From: Torreya grandis | Lineage: Eukaryota; Streptophyta; Pinopsida; Cupressales; Taxaceae | Direction: 5' to 3' | DNA length: 64,000 nucleotides | NCBI GenBank assembly: GCA_037957365.1 | Contig: JARHVA010000223.1 | Coordinates: forward strand, 5,475,501-5,539,500 | Part shown: in pieces, positions 1 to 10,460 of the stretch | How positions within the stretch are numbered: position 1 is the first letter of the stretch | Layout: each line of letters opens with the position of its first letter | Notes under the pieces: generated by a model | What the model was told of the DNA's origin: nothing | What the model saw: the letters and a program-made list of their open reading frames with translations, nothing else | Databases searched by the model: none | Made by a program: the position numbers and the translations under genes

Positions 1-2
1 TA

Positions 3-1190
3 GAGGATGTTCATTATATCTTGGGACTACCTATGATAGGTACATCTATGGTTACAAGAGTAATAGATAGTGAGGAGAAGAAGAGAGCCTTAGCTATATG
101 GGTGACAGGCTCAAAGAGGATATTTCCTAATTTGAGAGTCCGTTTATTTGATGTATATACTTCATAGGTTTTGGAAATCTAGAAGGTGATGATAGGACTT
201 GTGGTAGAATGGTTACTATGTCACAAGTTGGATGGTAATGTACCACTATATGTGATAGCCATATGCCAGATGATATTGGAGCATGGGATGTTGTATGACC
301 TAGGATCTATCATCTAGGTATAGCTTGTGCATGACACGTATAGGATGTTGTCTAAAGGGTAGAAGTCACTAGGCCCTATTATATTACTGACTGCATGGAT
401 ATATGAGAGGTTCCTTATGTATTAGTTGATTGGGTTACCTCATGTGGTTGATGATAGGTTACCTTAGGTATAGAGGTGATAACATGATCAGGTAGTGTGG
501 GCCATGCCCCACGTGCCAATACTATAAATGGTGAGGAGATCAAACATTGTATGGTAGCCTTATGGACACAGTAATATGGTGTGGCCAAGTTAAGAGATAG
601 TGGCACTAGCATTGGCATAAATAGATATTATTGGCCATTATACTTGGTGGATAGAGTTGCATCTAGTGAGACATGTTCCAGGTCATATGGGATTTCCTCA
701 CTTAGTGGCACTAATAGTGTTGCCCACATTTTGGTCTTAGCATGTGAGAGATCCAAGAGGGAGAGGAAGATTAGGGCCACTAGTTACTAGACCAATAATC
801 AAGCCACATCATGAGATATCATGGACAAGTTAGGCATGATGGGCAGTAGAGAGAGAGGAGATGGATGCAAATGTAGGAGTACCATAAGTACCACTGCTAG
901 CACCACAGCAAGAGGAGTAGTGACCATCTCAAACATAGCATTGATAGAGGCATTGTAATTAGGAGAGAGCAAAGATAGTAGTCATCCTAGATGACCCATT
1001 AGGTGGGTCAGGATAGAGTTAGGTGATAGAGAGACCACTGAGGCATAGCTTGAGATAGGCATGAGTGGGGACTCTAGGATTTGCTTTTGTGTAGCAACTT
1101 ACATATGAGGTTCTTAAAGGACACATTGATGGGGAGATCATGATTTGTGGTCATGTAGATGGTGATATGATGGTAGGTGATACATGGCCA
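3..1190 (+). pseudogene. Degenerate plant-mobile-domain-like reading frame
   Basis: One frame can be followed without a shift from position 3 to about 830, giving about 276 codons interrupted by 16 stops (11 TAG, 4 TAA, 1 TGA). A second frame of similar character continues to about 1190. The translation opens with EDVHYILGLP and later has a block around AWIYERF and a WPYGHSN-like segment. This order (short LGLP motif, helical middle, W-x-x-ERF, then a proline/tryptophan block) resembles the plant mobile domain (aminotransferase-like PMD) found in plant transposable elements and a few host genes. Nearly all stops are one transition from CAG, CAA or TGG, so the protein decayed by substitution rather than by indels. 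The start lies outside the window. The family call is tentative; a different transposon-associated protein is possible. Confidence 0.4.
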
Positions 1191-1845
1191 GGTAATAGAA
1201 GATAGTTAATTTTTGCTTAAGTTATTTGAGATAGAGTATAAATAGATAGATTTTGATATATGTTGATGATCTACTATCTATCTAGTTGGCATTTTTCAGA
1301 TTTTACAAAAGAAGAAGAGACCATATGGGGTCCCCTAGTGAGGGGATAACTCCATGATATCCCAGATAAGGCATTGATGCCATATAACCCTACCATACTA
1401 GAGAATACCATAGTACTATTTACCCTAGCTTAGGTAAGCTAGTTTAGACTAGCAGGAAAGGCTATGAGGTGGTTATAAGTGCACAAAGAGGGTATTAATC
1501 CATTTATAGGTGTAGGTATAGGAGAGTTAATGGCATGATAGACCCTAGCTTAGGAGAGAGTTGTGCATCTAACTATCATGACATAGATGGAATAGGTAAA
1601 GACTCAGTAGAGAGTGGAACATCTAGAGACCCTGACCTAGTTGAGGTAGGTAGAGACTCAGGTGGCTCATCTATAGGGGTAGGTATTAAGATTGACATAT
1701 CGAATAGACTATTTATAACATTCTATTTAGAGGAGTTAGACCAAGGCATATATGGGTAACATGACTAGGCCATGAGATAGGCATGATAGATCCCAGCCAT
1801 AGAGTTGTAGCTATGTATATGGTTGTATTTTTGTATCAAAAACAC

Positions 1846-1848
<3 letters not shown>
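1191..1848. other. Downstream flank of the PMD-like frame, no clear gene
   Basis: About 660 bases separate the PMD-like frame from the GT repeat. A short open stretch at 1535-1759 (+) encodes 74 residues rich in Asp, Glu, Ser and Gly. It could be the acidic tail of the same protein, but I recognise no domain. No promoter, terminator or RNA gene is apparent. Confidence 0.4.

Positions 1849-1932
<84 letters not shown>
1849..1932. repeat. (GT)42 microsatellite
   Basis: Uninterrupted GT dinucleotide for 84 bases, ending at a GTCTTTGTG transition. It lies 34 bases left of the C1 retrotransposon insertion and was probably part of the pre-insertion locus. Confidence 0.98.
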
Positions 1933-1933
<1 letters not shown>

Positions 1934-1961
1934 TTTGTGTAATTTTGGTAGTTAGATGTTG

Positions 1962-1966
1962 AGTAT
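1962..1966. repeat. Target-site duplication of C1 (left copy)
   Basis: AGTAT directly left of the 5' LTR, repeated exactly at 5901-5905 right of the 3' LTR. A 5-bp duplication is the usual integrase footprint of copia elements. Confidence 0.93.
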
Positions 1967-2062
1967 TGTTAGGTTGTGGAGCTAAAATCTTCACCAAGAT
2001 GCAAACATGAGGAGTTATGGAGGCTGCAGAGGTTACGGAGAGTTACAGAATGAGTTGCAGGG

Positions 2063-2172
2063 CAACCGATGTCAGTCTGATCAATTGACGTCGGTCAGAT
2101 AGTAGTGCAGAAGCAATTGACATTGGTTACAAGTCAGCTGACATCGGTCAGGGAGGAGCCGATGTCGGCAGC
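2063..2172 (+). promoter_or_regulatory. GACGTC-type repeat array in the C1 U3
   Basis: Five diverged units are visible starting near 2063, 2082, 2114, 2137 and 2155, sharing the core GACGTCGGTC or its reverse sense. The matching block in the 3' LTR is about 5056-5170. GACGTC is the C-box half of plant bZIP sites and TGACG is the TGA-factor core, so an enhancer role is plausible. That role is inference; only the repetition is seen. Confidence 0.5.
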
Positions 2173-2317
2173 CTGTGTGCGTGAACATGCAGTTTGCATG
2201 CAGATTCTAGAGAGTCTATTTTTGGACTGTTAGTTTACATGTTAAAGGCTAGTTATAGTCTTGAGTTGCATGTCTAATTATTGTAATTAAGATGGTCTAA
2301 TTATTGTAAGCATGAGA

Positions 2318-2326
2318 TATATATAA
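2318..2326 (+). promoter_or_regulatory. TATA box of the C1 5' LTR
   Basis: TATATATAA lies about 350 bases into the LTR, after the GACGTC array. The 3' LTR has TATATAA at 5314-5320 in the same context. The position fits a U3/R promoter for the + strand element transcript. Confidence 0.6.
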
Positions 2327-2912
2327 TAGACTCATGGGCTGTATTGTAAATTAGTGCTAGAGAGTAAGAGAGCAAAATAAGCTCTTTCAGAGAGAGGAGA
2401 GCAATGGTGTGTTCCTCTTAATGCCACAGTACCAAGTGTGGGTGCTAGTTTGGAGAATCAGAAGGGTTCTTCGTATATGTATGATCATGGTCATCAGGTG
2501 TGCATGGCTTCTTTTAGAGATCTACAATGGTGAGTAAGGTCTAGTGATTTACAGGTAGCAGCAGAGAGCAAGAGATATACTTGGAGTACAGTTGTGTACT
2601 TGGTGTACTGGCAGTGTTGTTTCTGACTGGTGGAGGTGAACAACAATTTTGTATTTGAGTTGTGTGTTGGGACCAAGAGAGAGAGGGAAGAAGGTCTTGA
2701 AGTGTGGCGAGCCTTTGAGGTGGAAGAGGAAGTGGCATCTTCTTTATTGTATTTTCTTCTGAGTGATTATTAATATAATTGTGTATTGTCTCTCATATCC
2801 TGTGTTGTTTCATATTTTTAGTTACTTATCATTCTGGTTAAATTTCATGTTTAGTTGCTAATACAAGAGGTAATCATATATGCTCTAATTGGTGGAGCAA
2901 GATCCTGATAGT

Positions 2913-2924
2913 TGGTATCAGAGC
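2913..2924 (+). other. C1 primer-binding site (initiator tRNA-Met)
   Basis: TGGTATCAGAGC, two bases downstream of the 5' LTR. This is the standard plant retrotransposon sequence complementary to the 3' end of initiator methionine tRNA, used to prime minus-strand DNA. Confidence 0.92.
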
Positions 2925-3020
2925 TTTTGGTTGGGTTACTAACAAGTGGTTTCAGATTTTGTTAGTGTTTGTTGATTACAGGTCACTCTCAGGGGTTTTA
3001 AATTGAGTGGGAGTATAGCA

Positions 3021-3765
3021 ATGGCAGAAGAAAGTAAGCTACGAATGGAGAAACTGAATAGCAAGAATGGTCTGATTGATGGAAAGAAAGAGCAGGTAAA
3101 GGAAGATTGCTGGTCATTAGAAGATTAGCATGTAGAAGCAGATGTTGCAGGTGTTGTTGCACATGTTTTGGATAAAGTAAAATCTTGGTTTACAGATTCT
3201 TTTGCCTCTTTCCATGCAACCTAAAATAGAGCATCTTTTCATGGGTATGTCTTTGGAGACTTTAGAGAGATTTATTTAGGGGTTGGTGAGCCTTGTCAGA
3301 TTATTGATGAAGGAGAAGTGAAGCTAAAATTGCAGATGGGTAACACACAGGTGTTGAAGAAGGTCATGCAGGTAACACTCTTGGAGATGAGTCTAATTTT
3401 TTTAGGAAAGCTGGGTGATGGGAGATGCATAGTAACTCTCACAGTGGATGCACTTAAATTAGATGGTGGTAAGAAAGTAGGTATCCTTTATATATCTACT
3501 TATATTACTGATTCACCTTCTATTGGAGAGATGTGGCTTTGTAGGCTTGGTCACATATGTAGGATGGGAATGCATGTTCTTAAGCAGAAGACAGATATCT
3601 TTGATAAATTTAAGAACTAGAAGGCCTTGGTGTTCATGGAGGAGATGATAGATAGAGATCAGTTGAAGGTACTAAATTATTTTGAGCAGGGCTGTGTTGA
3701 TATGGACAAGGGTTTGATCCAAAAGGAGCTTGCGGGTAAAAATTCATCACTCACAGACAAACACA
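3021..3765 (+). pseudogene. C1 gag-protease-integrase remnant
   Basis: An ATG at 3021 opens a frame that stays in phase to about 3620, with one TAG and one TAA inside. The first part (MAEESKLRMEK) is gag-like. It then jumps to a copia protease block where WFTDSFASFH replaces the usual D-S-G-A-S active-site context. Next comes the GAG-pre-integrase signature MWLCRLGHICRMGMHVL (about 3528-3580), then an integrase-like KALV segment just after a TAG at 3618. Most of gag and all of the integrase catalytic core are missing. The jump from gag to protease within one frame points to a clean internal deletion. The product would be non-functional. Confidence 0.8.
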
Positions 3766-3935
3766 GGTACCAGCATCGATCACACAAGAACCAATGTTGG
3801 TAATAGGTACACTAGCGTCGATCATGAAACTGACGTTGGCAGATAGGGTCAATCGCAAGAAATTGATGTCGATCAAGTGCAGATTGGGAGATGGCCGAGA
3901 TCAGTCACTGGGATAAATGTTGGGTGGATAGCAGT
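3766..3935 (+). repeat. Internal echo of the LTR GACGTC-like repeats
   Basis: Motifs such as GCGTCGATCA, TGACGTTGG and TTGATGTCGATCA recur here, inside the element and away from both LTRs. They match the CAATCGACGTCGGT unit of the U3 array. They may derive from an older LTR fragment joined during internal deletion, or be an independent expansion of the same motif. Confidence 0.4.
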
Positions 3936-4139
3936 TGTTAAGGAGTCTCAAACACCCATATGGAGGATTTAAATGGTAAGTGGACCTCATATTCGTTGTT
4001 TACCTTCTTATTAGTTGCTTACTGATGGTCAAGAACCAGGAAGATGTGAAGAAGCAATGCAGGTAAAATCCAAAAATAGTGGGAGCTTGGCATGGATGAG
4101 GAGTGTGAGTCCTTGGAGAAGAACCAAATAGGTGTTTTG

Positions 4140-4935
4140 TTGGTGGAGTTGTCAGCTGGAAGAAAGCACTGAAAGACAGATGGATTCCCAAGTTAAAAAA
4201 GAGAGTCAATGGATACGTGAGACGGAAGGCCAAGGTATGTGGTCTTGAGGTAGCTGTAGGACAGTGGTATAGGTTTGACAGGTGGATGATGAAGCATGGC
4301 TTTATTCAATGTCAGTGTAACTACTGTGGTTTTTTTTACCATGTGGATGATGATTGCAACATTATCTTGTTATTGTATGTGGTGTGATTGCTTATTGTAG
4401 GGTTACACATGCAGGGAGTTTCTGAGCTAAAGGTAAAGTTAGTTCAGAGGTATGTCACAAAGAATTTGGATCAACAAAATTCTTTGGCATAAAAGACATG
4501 GAAGATCACAAGTTGATTTTGTCTTCAGTGGGAGCTAATGTGAAGATGGTGTTGGCGAGGTTCAAGATGCAGGATGCAAAATCGGAAAGCACACCAAGGG
4601 CTGGACAGTTCAAGCCTAGCTTAGAACAGTGTTTGAAATCACATGAGGTCTAGTGTAGACCTGAGTTTTCCCAAGCAGTGGGAGTTGTCAGAGAGTTTGG
4701 ACCCAATTTGGGGAAGGAGGATTCTCAGGTATCTGAGAGGGACTAGCTTTAAGGATTCTTGTTATGTAGGGTCAAGGTCTTCACTACATGGAGTTATAGG
4801 TTTGGATGTGGTAGGTTACTTGGATGACAGGTGTAGCATCACAGGATGTGTGGTGGTTGGTCTTCAGGATTGATCTTGAAGAGGGATACAAGCTAGGGAA
4901 TGAATTAGATAGTGTATAGGTACAGGTACAGGTGC
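4140..4935 (+). pseudogene. C1 reverse transcriptase and RNase H remnant
   Basis: Copia RT palm sequence is readable around 4262-4385, including QWYRFDRWMMKHGF and a LLLYV strand. The expected YVDD box there reads YVV followed by TGA, so both catalytic aspartates are lost. After a frameshift the connection segment continues (GIKDMEDHKLILSS, then LARFKMQDAKSESTP), followed by RNase H with RRILRYLRGTS and GYLDDRCSITG at about 4715-4850. These are standard landmarks of Tnt1-type copia polyproteins. The region between the integrase stub and RT is deleted. Confidence 0.85.
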
Positions 4936-4949
4936 AGCTATTTATCTCC

Positions 4950-4960
4950 AAGTGAGAGAT
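4950..4960 (+). other. C1 polypurine tract
   Basis: AAGTGAGAGAT immediately before the 3' LTR, the usual place and composition for the copia plus-strand primer. Confidence 0.8.
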
Positions 4961-5900
4961 TGTTAGGTTGTGGAGCTAAAAGATTAACCAGGATGCAAAC
5001 AGGAAGAGTTACAGAGGTTGCAAAGATTACATAGAGTTACAAAATGAGTTACAGGGCAATCGACGTCGGTCTAATCAATCGACGTCAGTCAGATAGCAGT
5101 GCAGAAGCAATCAACATTGGTTACAAGTTGGCTGACATCGGTCAGGGAGGAGCTGACATCGACAGCCTATGTGCGTGAACATGCAGTTTGCATGCAGATT
5201 CTAGAGAGTCTATTTTTGGACTGTTAATTTGCATGTTAAAGGCTAGTTATAGTCTTGAGTTGCCTGTCTAATTATTTTAATTAAGATAGTCTAATTATTA
5301 TAAGCATGAGATCTATATAATAGACTCATGGGATGTATTGTAAATTAGTGCTAGAGAGTAAGAGAGAAAAATAAGCTCCTTCAGAGAGAGGAGAGCAATG
5401 GTGTGTTCTTCCTAGTGCCACAGTACCAAGTGTGGGTGCTGGTTTGGAGAATCAGAAGGGTTCTTTGTATATGTATGATCTTGGTCGGCAGGTGTGCATG
5501 GCTTCTTTTGGAGATCTACAATGGTGAGTAAGGTCTAGTGATATGCAGGTAGCAGCAGAGAGCAGGAGATCTACTTGGATTACAGTTGTGTACTTGGTGT
5601 ACTGGCAGCATTGTTTCTGACTGATGGAGGTGAACAACAATTTTGTATTTGAGTTGTGTGTTGGGACCGAGAGAGATAGGGAAGAAGGTCTTGAGGTGTG
5701 GCGAGCCTTTGAGGTGGAAGAAGAAGTGGCATCTTCTTTATTGTATTTTCTTCTGAGTGATTATTAATACAATTGTGTATTGTCTCTCATAGCCTGTGTT
5801 GTTTCATATTTCTAGTTACTTATCATTCTGGTTACCATGTTTAGTTGCTAATACAAGAGGTAATCATTTATGCTCTAATTGGTGGAGCAAGATCCTGACA
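4961..5900 (+). repeat. C1 3' LTR
   Basis: 940 bp, TG...CA ends, matching 1967-2910 throughout. Differences are concentrated in the first 220 bases, the region of the GACGTC array, and are largely C/T and G/A changes. Confidence 0.94.
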
Positions 5901-5905
5901 AGTAT

Positions 5906-8160
5906 ATGTATTTGTATTATGGTTGTGGTTGATTATTCTTAGATATATTTATTTCTAGCACATGTATTTATATTTTTGTTGTATATGATATGGGAAATAT
6001 ATGAGTTGTGGTTTCTTTTCTAGCATTATGTAAGACACATGCATGGTTAAAAATAAATAAGCAAAAATACCTGGTAAAATATAATCAATCAAAAATGTAC
6101 TACACACTATTTCATGTTGTGAAATGTGTAATAACAAGAAAATGAATAAGTATAGAAAACCAAGGGATTAAGATGGTAAAAAAAATCTTTTTAAACCAAG
6201 AGAAAGATTAGGCACCAAATTAAAACAAGTAAATCACACTAAATCATGTTGGGATGTATGAAAATAATGTAATAAGGTTGAAAATCTAAAAAACAACACA
6301 TGGTATAAAAACAAATCAATTAAGTTAATCAATCATACTAAATCACGTGGAGAAGTATAAAAGAAAAATAAAATTTGCAAATTTTGATTTTAAATTTATC
6401 ACACTAATTCAAGATGGGAAGTATGAAAAATTCAAGAAATGGTTGGATTCTTACATGCAATTAGAAAATAAGAAGATAAAAAGGTGAAAGAATAATAAAG
6501 GAAGCATAAAACATACTAAATCAAGCTGAAAAGCATGTCAATGATGTGTAGCTTCATAATCAATCACATCCTATCTCATATTTGACAAATGTAATTTTGA
6601 TTATGACTCAGATTATTAAAAAATATTGTGAGGTAGGCCAGGTCCTATCCATGGTCTTACACTGCACTTCACAAAGGGAACACCAATGAGATGGAATTAA
6701 TGTGAAAATCTAGTAATAAGGGAATTTTGATAAATATAAATGTGAAATTTTGTTAATTTGTGGGGAAGGCAAGGTGCTATCCATGGTCTTACAATGCAAC
6801 TCACAAATGTAATCCCTAAGGGAGTGCTTAGTGAACAAAACAATATTTCTCAAGAGGAAATATGATAAATGTAGGGAGTGAAAAAAGGAATGTAAAAAGC
6901 ATAACTTAGGCATCTTATGAGAAGACCTTAGAAGATAGGAGGCATATTAAGGACATGAGAATACACTAAGTGACTAGTGACCATCATTATACAAAGGAAA
7001 CTTGTTCTCTATAGACACAAACCTATGTGGGAAAATAAGTGTGCTACTAAGATCAAATCATGAAGGTAGATTGGTACAATAAAAAGTAAAATGGACCTAC
7101 CTTCCTATGATGTGTTCTCTACTCTTCACAACCCCTTATAGAGTCATCGGTCTACCACAAAGATTGGGTACTTACATGAGAAATTAGGTAGCACTAAAAT
7201 ATTTTTTTATTCTCCTTTTCTAATCTACTAGCCTACCACACACTAATGGACCTTGGCTCTACTGTGAGGCCAATTGTGGAGTTTGAGATTCAACTAGAAG
7301 AAGGAGATGTGCTTTGAATCATGTCTTTTAGTGTGATTTGACTTTTAATAATTTTGAATGTTTTTGCCTTATTGTATCATTAACTTCTATTAAATGATTT
7401 GGATTTTGAATATTTTTAAGGCCCTTTTTTTAATATTCCTCCTCCATACGGACTTGAAATGACTAAACATAAGTGATCGATTAATACACATTAATGAACT
7501 ATAGGTTGAGGTTAAAATAAGCTAACTAAAGACAAGACTGATTAGAACACTTAGGCTTAACAATGAACCAACATGTTATCTCAAGTCTCAACTATGTATA
7601 TGCTTGGTTTGTAGAAAGGAATAAAGGGAAGAAAGGAAATCCAAAGTGGACATGTAAAAGGAGATTATAATGAGATTAATTATTTGTTAATTAATCACAT
7701 AGTAAAGAACGAATGACTAAATGGAACCAGGTTTGTATAACCAAGTCACAATGATAATTATCTATGTATATAGAGATAAGAGAGAAAACAATCATGAATA
7801 GAAAACAAGGGAATTTTTAAGAAAGAACTCAAAAATAAAAGGCAAACAATGATAAAAAAAACATCCATAAGTAAACATAAATGATAGTATAAGCAATATA
7901 AAGTGTTAAATCAAAGTCACCATGTAAGATAAATAATAATTTGACACAGTGTCAAATGATATATTAAATAGATAAAGATAATATTGGATCACACATCCAA
8001 TCCAAATTAAAATGTAAATAACACCATGCATGTGCTCATAAGTACTAATAAATTTGACCAAACACATTATCCAAAACATCTGATAAATCTCTATGAAATT
8101 GGAGTCAAATTGTAGCTAATGTCTCATCTATCTTCAATGAAAAATAGGAAAATGCTTCAA
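5906..8160. other. AT-rich spacer without recognisable genes
   Basis: About 2.25 kb with no convincing coding frame. It carries a set of diverged direct repeats at 6098-6540 and a 20-base near-identity, TCCATGGTCTTAC and flanks, at 6641-6660 and 6773-6792. The rest is low-complexity A/T sequence with no LTR pair, RNA gene or promoter that I can support. It may include part of an old V-element 3' end. Confidence 0.6.
6098..6540. repeat. Diverged direct repeats, core CACTAAATCA
   Basis: Five related segments at about 6100, 6233, 6332, 6398 and 6511 share a consensus near ATCACACTAAATCATG followed by a GGGA-GTATGAAA-like tail. Spacing is irregular (about 66-133 bases), so this is either a badly eroded tandem array or a series of small insertions. 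Confidence 0.45.
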
Positions 8161-8283
8161 GTTTAATCTCCTCAATATAAAAAGCAGGAGTGATTGATAG
8201 ATCATACTAAGGAGGGATATTAGGTAAGGGATGCTTGGAAGAATGCATGTGAATAGATTCTATGGGAGATTAAGGAATCACCA

Positions 8284-8490
8284 AAGGGGAAGGATCCACA
8301 GGTGAGGGACTCACAAGTGGAGAAGGATCCATATGTGAGGTAAGGTCCAAGGGTGAATTATTAATGCATGCAAGAAGGTCCATGGGTGAAGTAAGGTCCA
8401 TGGGTGAAGGATTCATGAGTGGAGTAAGGTCCATGGGTGAAGGATTCACTGGTGGAGGAAGGTCCATGAGTGAAGGATTTATGGGTGGAG
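8284..8490 (-). repeat. 33-bp minisatellite encoding a Pro/Ser/Met repeat
   Basis: AAGGTCCATGGGTGAAGGATT-type units begin near 8342, 8375, 8393, 8425 and 8459, with weaker units before 8342. On the - strand they encode an 11-residue repeat PSPMDLTPLMN and variants within an open stretch of 92 residues (8270-8548). Spacing near 33 bases keeps the frame, so the repeat expanded while this was still translated, or by chance in frame. Confidence 0.7.
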
Positions 8491-8639
8491 GAATAGGAGG
8501 TGATAAAGAGACTATAGGAGGGGATGAAACCATAAGGGGTGGAACCATGAGAGAATAAGTGGGGGCCTTCTTGTAGTAATGACCTATGGGAGGAATGGTA
8601 GAAGGTGCAAGAATAGTTAAAAGGTGATCTTTAATATAT

Positions 8640-8962
8640 TGTTAAAGGATGCGGCAATTATTGGTGTGATGGGTGCCACATTAGTGCTAAAGATAATACA
8701 CCTCTCCATACTTAAGAATATAATCAATAAGTACCTTTGGGGGATTTATGGTCTTGTTTGAGAACTGAAGGGTAGAAGGATGTAAAGTATTAATATATTG
8801 TCGTAACTTGTAACAATGTATGGATGAATGATTATCTGTGTTGTGGAAGTAACAAATACACTTGTGAGTAAGCTTAGTGAAGGTACTCATATAAGGAGGT
8901 GTACTAGGAATTAAAGGATTTTGGGAAGGCTCTTCATCCCATTTGGTGGGAGATAGATCCAT
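8640..8962 (-). pseudogene. V second zinc-knuckle region
   Basis: The - strand frame at 8687-8962 contains CICYFHNTDNHSSIHCYKLR, a C-x2-H-x6-H-x4-C arrangement followed by a K/R-x-L-x-x-x-I helix, as in plant gypsy gag proteins. About 130 bases further (8640-8690), after a TAG, a second partial copy reads CGTHHTNNCRIL followed by QQ-like and YI residues. Two knuckles in tandem downstream of the protease domain are unusual, because gag knuckles normally precede protease. Nucleic-acid binding is inferred from the motif only. Confidence 0.55.
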
Positions 8963-9567
8963 CTATGATAAAGGAATAATACCATCACCAAAGCAAGGTG
9001 GTGTTGGTGAAGGAACTAGACTAGGCTCAATGGAAGGAGTGATGGGATCAAAAGCAAGAATAGACTTAGTTAAAGTGGGAGAAAGAATGGGCTCTAAAGT
9101 GGTCTCTATTGAGGGAGGGGTGAGGTCTATAGAAGGATAAAGAAGGGTCACATGCATCTTAAGGATAAGTAGGTTATAGGGGTTTGGGTATTTAGCAAAG
9201 TGATAGGTCCCAGTCATATCATGATCCATAAGCATACGCTTAAGAGGCTATTCAAAAATTAGAGGTGTCTACACCATCTATACCCTGTGATAAAGAGGAA
9301 AATACTAAAATTATGAACTATAAATGATGGAATATGGGAATAAGTACTAAAAGACTTAAACAAAGAGGAATGATAACAGATAATCTTAGCGTCATGAGCC
9401 TGAATAAGACCACCTAATAATAGATCATCTAAGGTATAACCATCATCATAGTTAGGTGTATGAAGATCAATGTTGTAGGTAGGGATGACATTGTCATCTA
9501 ATAAGGTGTGATGAATGGAATGTTGAGTCTTAGTCAAGATAATGGGGATCTCATCACAAGGTGGCAT
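8963..9567 (-). pseudogene. V linker region, unrecognised
   Basis: Two - strand open stretches, 9259-9567 (102 residues) and 8963-9235 (90 residues), lie between the protease and the second knuckle block. The first has an acidic segment TPNYDDGYTLDDLLLGGLIQ. The second is rich in Pro, Ser and Thr. Their codon texture and position suggest one polyprotein, but I recognise no domain. Confidence 0.4.
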
Positions 9568-9849
9568 GTGATAATGAGGCTATAAATAAGTAGGAAGCTG
9601 AGAGATGAGATGAGGTAATAGATCAAAAGTTTTAATCTTTAGGTTGATATCATTAAGTTTATCATCATTAGAATCTAGGAGGTGAGGGTAATATTCCCAA
9701 TGAGTTTAGGATGACTGTTGTAACCTTAAGTGGAATTGATGGGAAAGTTCAATCATTGAGACTCACAAAATAGAATATTAGGCAAAGGTTCAAGAGTAGG
9801 AATCTTGAAGACACCATGGTCTTGGAATTATTTGAAATTATAAGGGTTA

Positions 9850-10460
9850 GTGTCACCTTAAATCCTATAAATAAATCCATTGTGAGGTAATTTAATGCAT
9901 TGGTAGGTAAAATAATTAACTAGTCTCATACAGTGAGTCCACAGCCTACCAATCAAGGTATTATAAGATAGATTAAAGTTAAATATCATCAGCTTCACAT
10001 GAATGGTGATAGGTAGGATGGTAATGGGAAACCACACACAACCTAAATGAAGCATTTTATTTCTATCATATCCTTGACATGTGTTACATGTGGATTTGAG
10101 ATTGTATTCAGAATATCTAAGGGTTTTGATAAAGTCAAGAGAGGCAACACAAGTATCGAAACACTTATCAATCAAGGCATGTTTGACTTGGATATCACCA
10201 ATTTAGACATAAATGATTAGAGGAGGATCATCTACAAAAAATAAGATCTCATCAAGAATCATAGAAGCAATGGGAAAGTTTAAGGAAAGATAAATGTCCA
10301 TTGTTTCATCGACATAGATGGACATCTCTTCACATTGTTGTAACATGCTATCTTTAGATATAGATAAGGTTACTTTGTGTCTTACTAGGGGAGGATAAGG
10401 GATGCTAATTTTGAACAAGATTTGAATAATATGGTTTTGATGATATGGAGAGCTCCTCAT
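9850..10460 (-). pseudogene. V retropepsin-like protease domain
   Basis: The frame at 10203-10460 continues, after one TAG, into 9858-10175. The C-terminal half has LSYNTLIGRLWTH, then QCIKLPHNG and a GDTNPY-like end. This matches the hydrophobic-GRPW and KFPH landmarks of plant gypsy proteases. The N-terminal active site, normally D-x-G/S-S, reads LIDKCFDTC near 10160, so the catalytic triad is damaged although one Asp is present. The domain would process the polyprotein in a live relative. Confidence 0.7.

Larger units (their letters stand above)
1967..2910 (+). repeat. C1 5' LTR
   Basis: 944-bp LTR, aligned end to end with 4961-5900. The U3 part holds five diverged copies of a CAATCGACGTCGGTCA-like unit (2063-2172). 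A TATA box, TATATATAA, lies at 2318-2326 and a candidate polyadenylation context (AAAATAAGC) near 2374. The last dinucleotide is TA where the other copy has CA, a single transition. Confidence 0.93.
1967..5900 (+). mobile_element. C1: complete but internally deleted Ty1/copia LTR retrotransposon
   Basis: Both LTRs begin TGTTAGGTTGTGG. The 3' LTR ends TCCTGACA and the 5' LTR ends TCCTGATA. The element is flanked by a perfect 5-bp duplication AGTAT (1962-1966 and 5901-5905). A primer-binding site follows the 5' LTR and a purine-rich stretch precedes the 3' LTR. The internal region is only about 2.05 kb, far shorter than the 4-5 kb of an autonomous copia element. It keeps fragments in copia order: protease, GAG-pre-integrase, a stub of integrase, RT palm and RNase H. 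Most of gag, integrase and the RT fingers is gone. By eye the LTRs differ at about 8%, mostly by transitions, which makes this the youngest dated insertion in the window. It cannot transpose on its own. Confidence 0.95.

Noticed and set aside
2494..2738. Two overlapping - strand frames in the C1 5' LTR, with a relative in the 3' LTR (5452-5640)
   Set aside because: They occur in LTR sequence, antisense to the element, with no domain. Repetition follows from the LTR pair, not from coding selection.
2913..2924. tRNA gene fragment
   Set aside because: TGGTATCAGAGC is only the primer-site complement; no cloverleaf surrounds it.
9858..10460. Possible endogenous pararetrovirus (caulimovirid) protease
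   Set aside because: The context has gypsy-style gag and knuckles, there is no movement-protein or viral coat signature, and the other elements in the window have integrase and LTRs.
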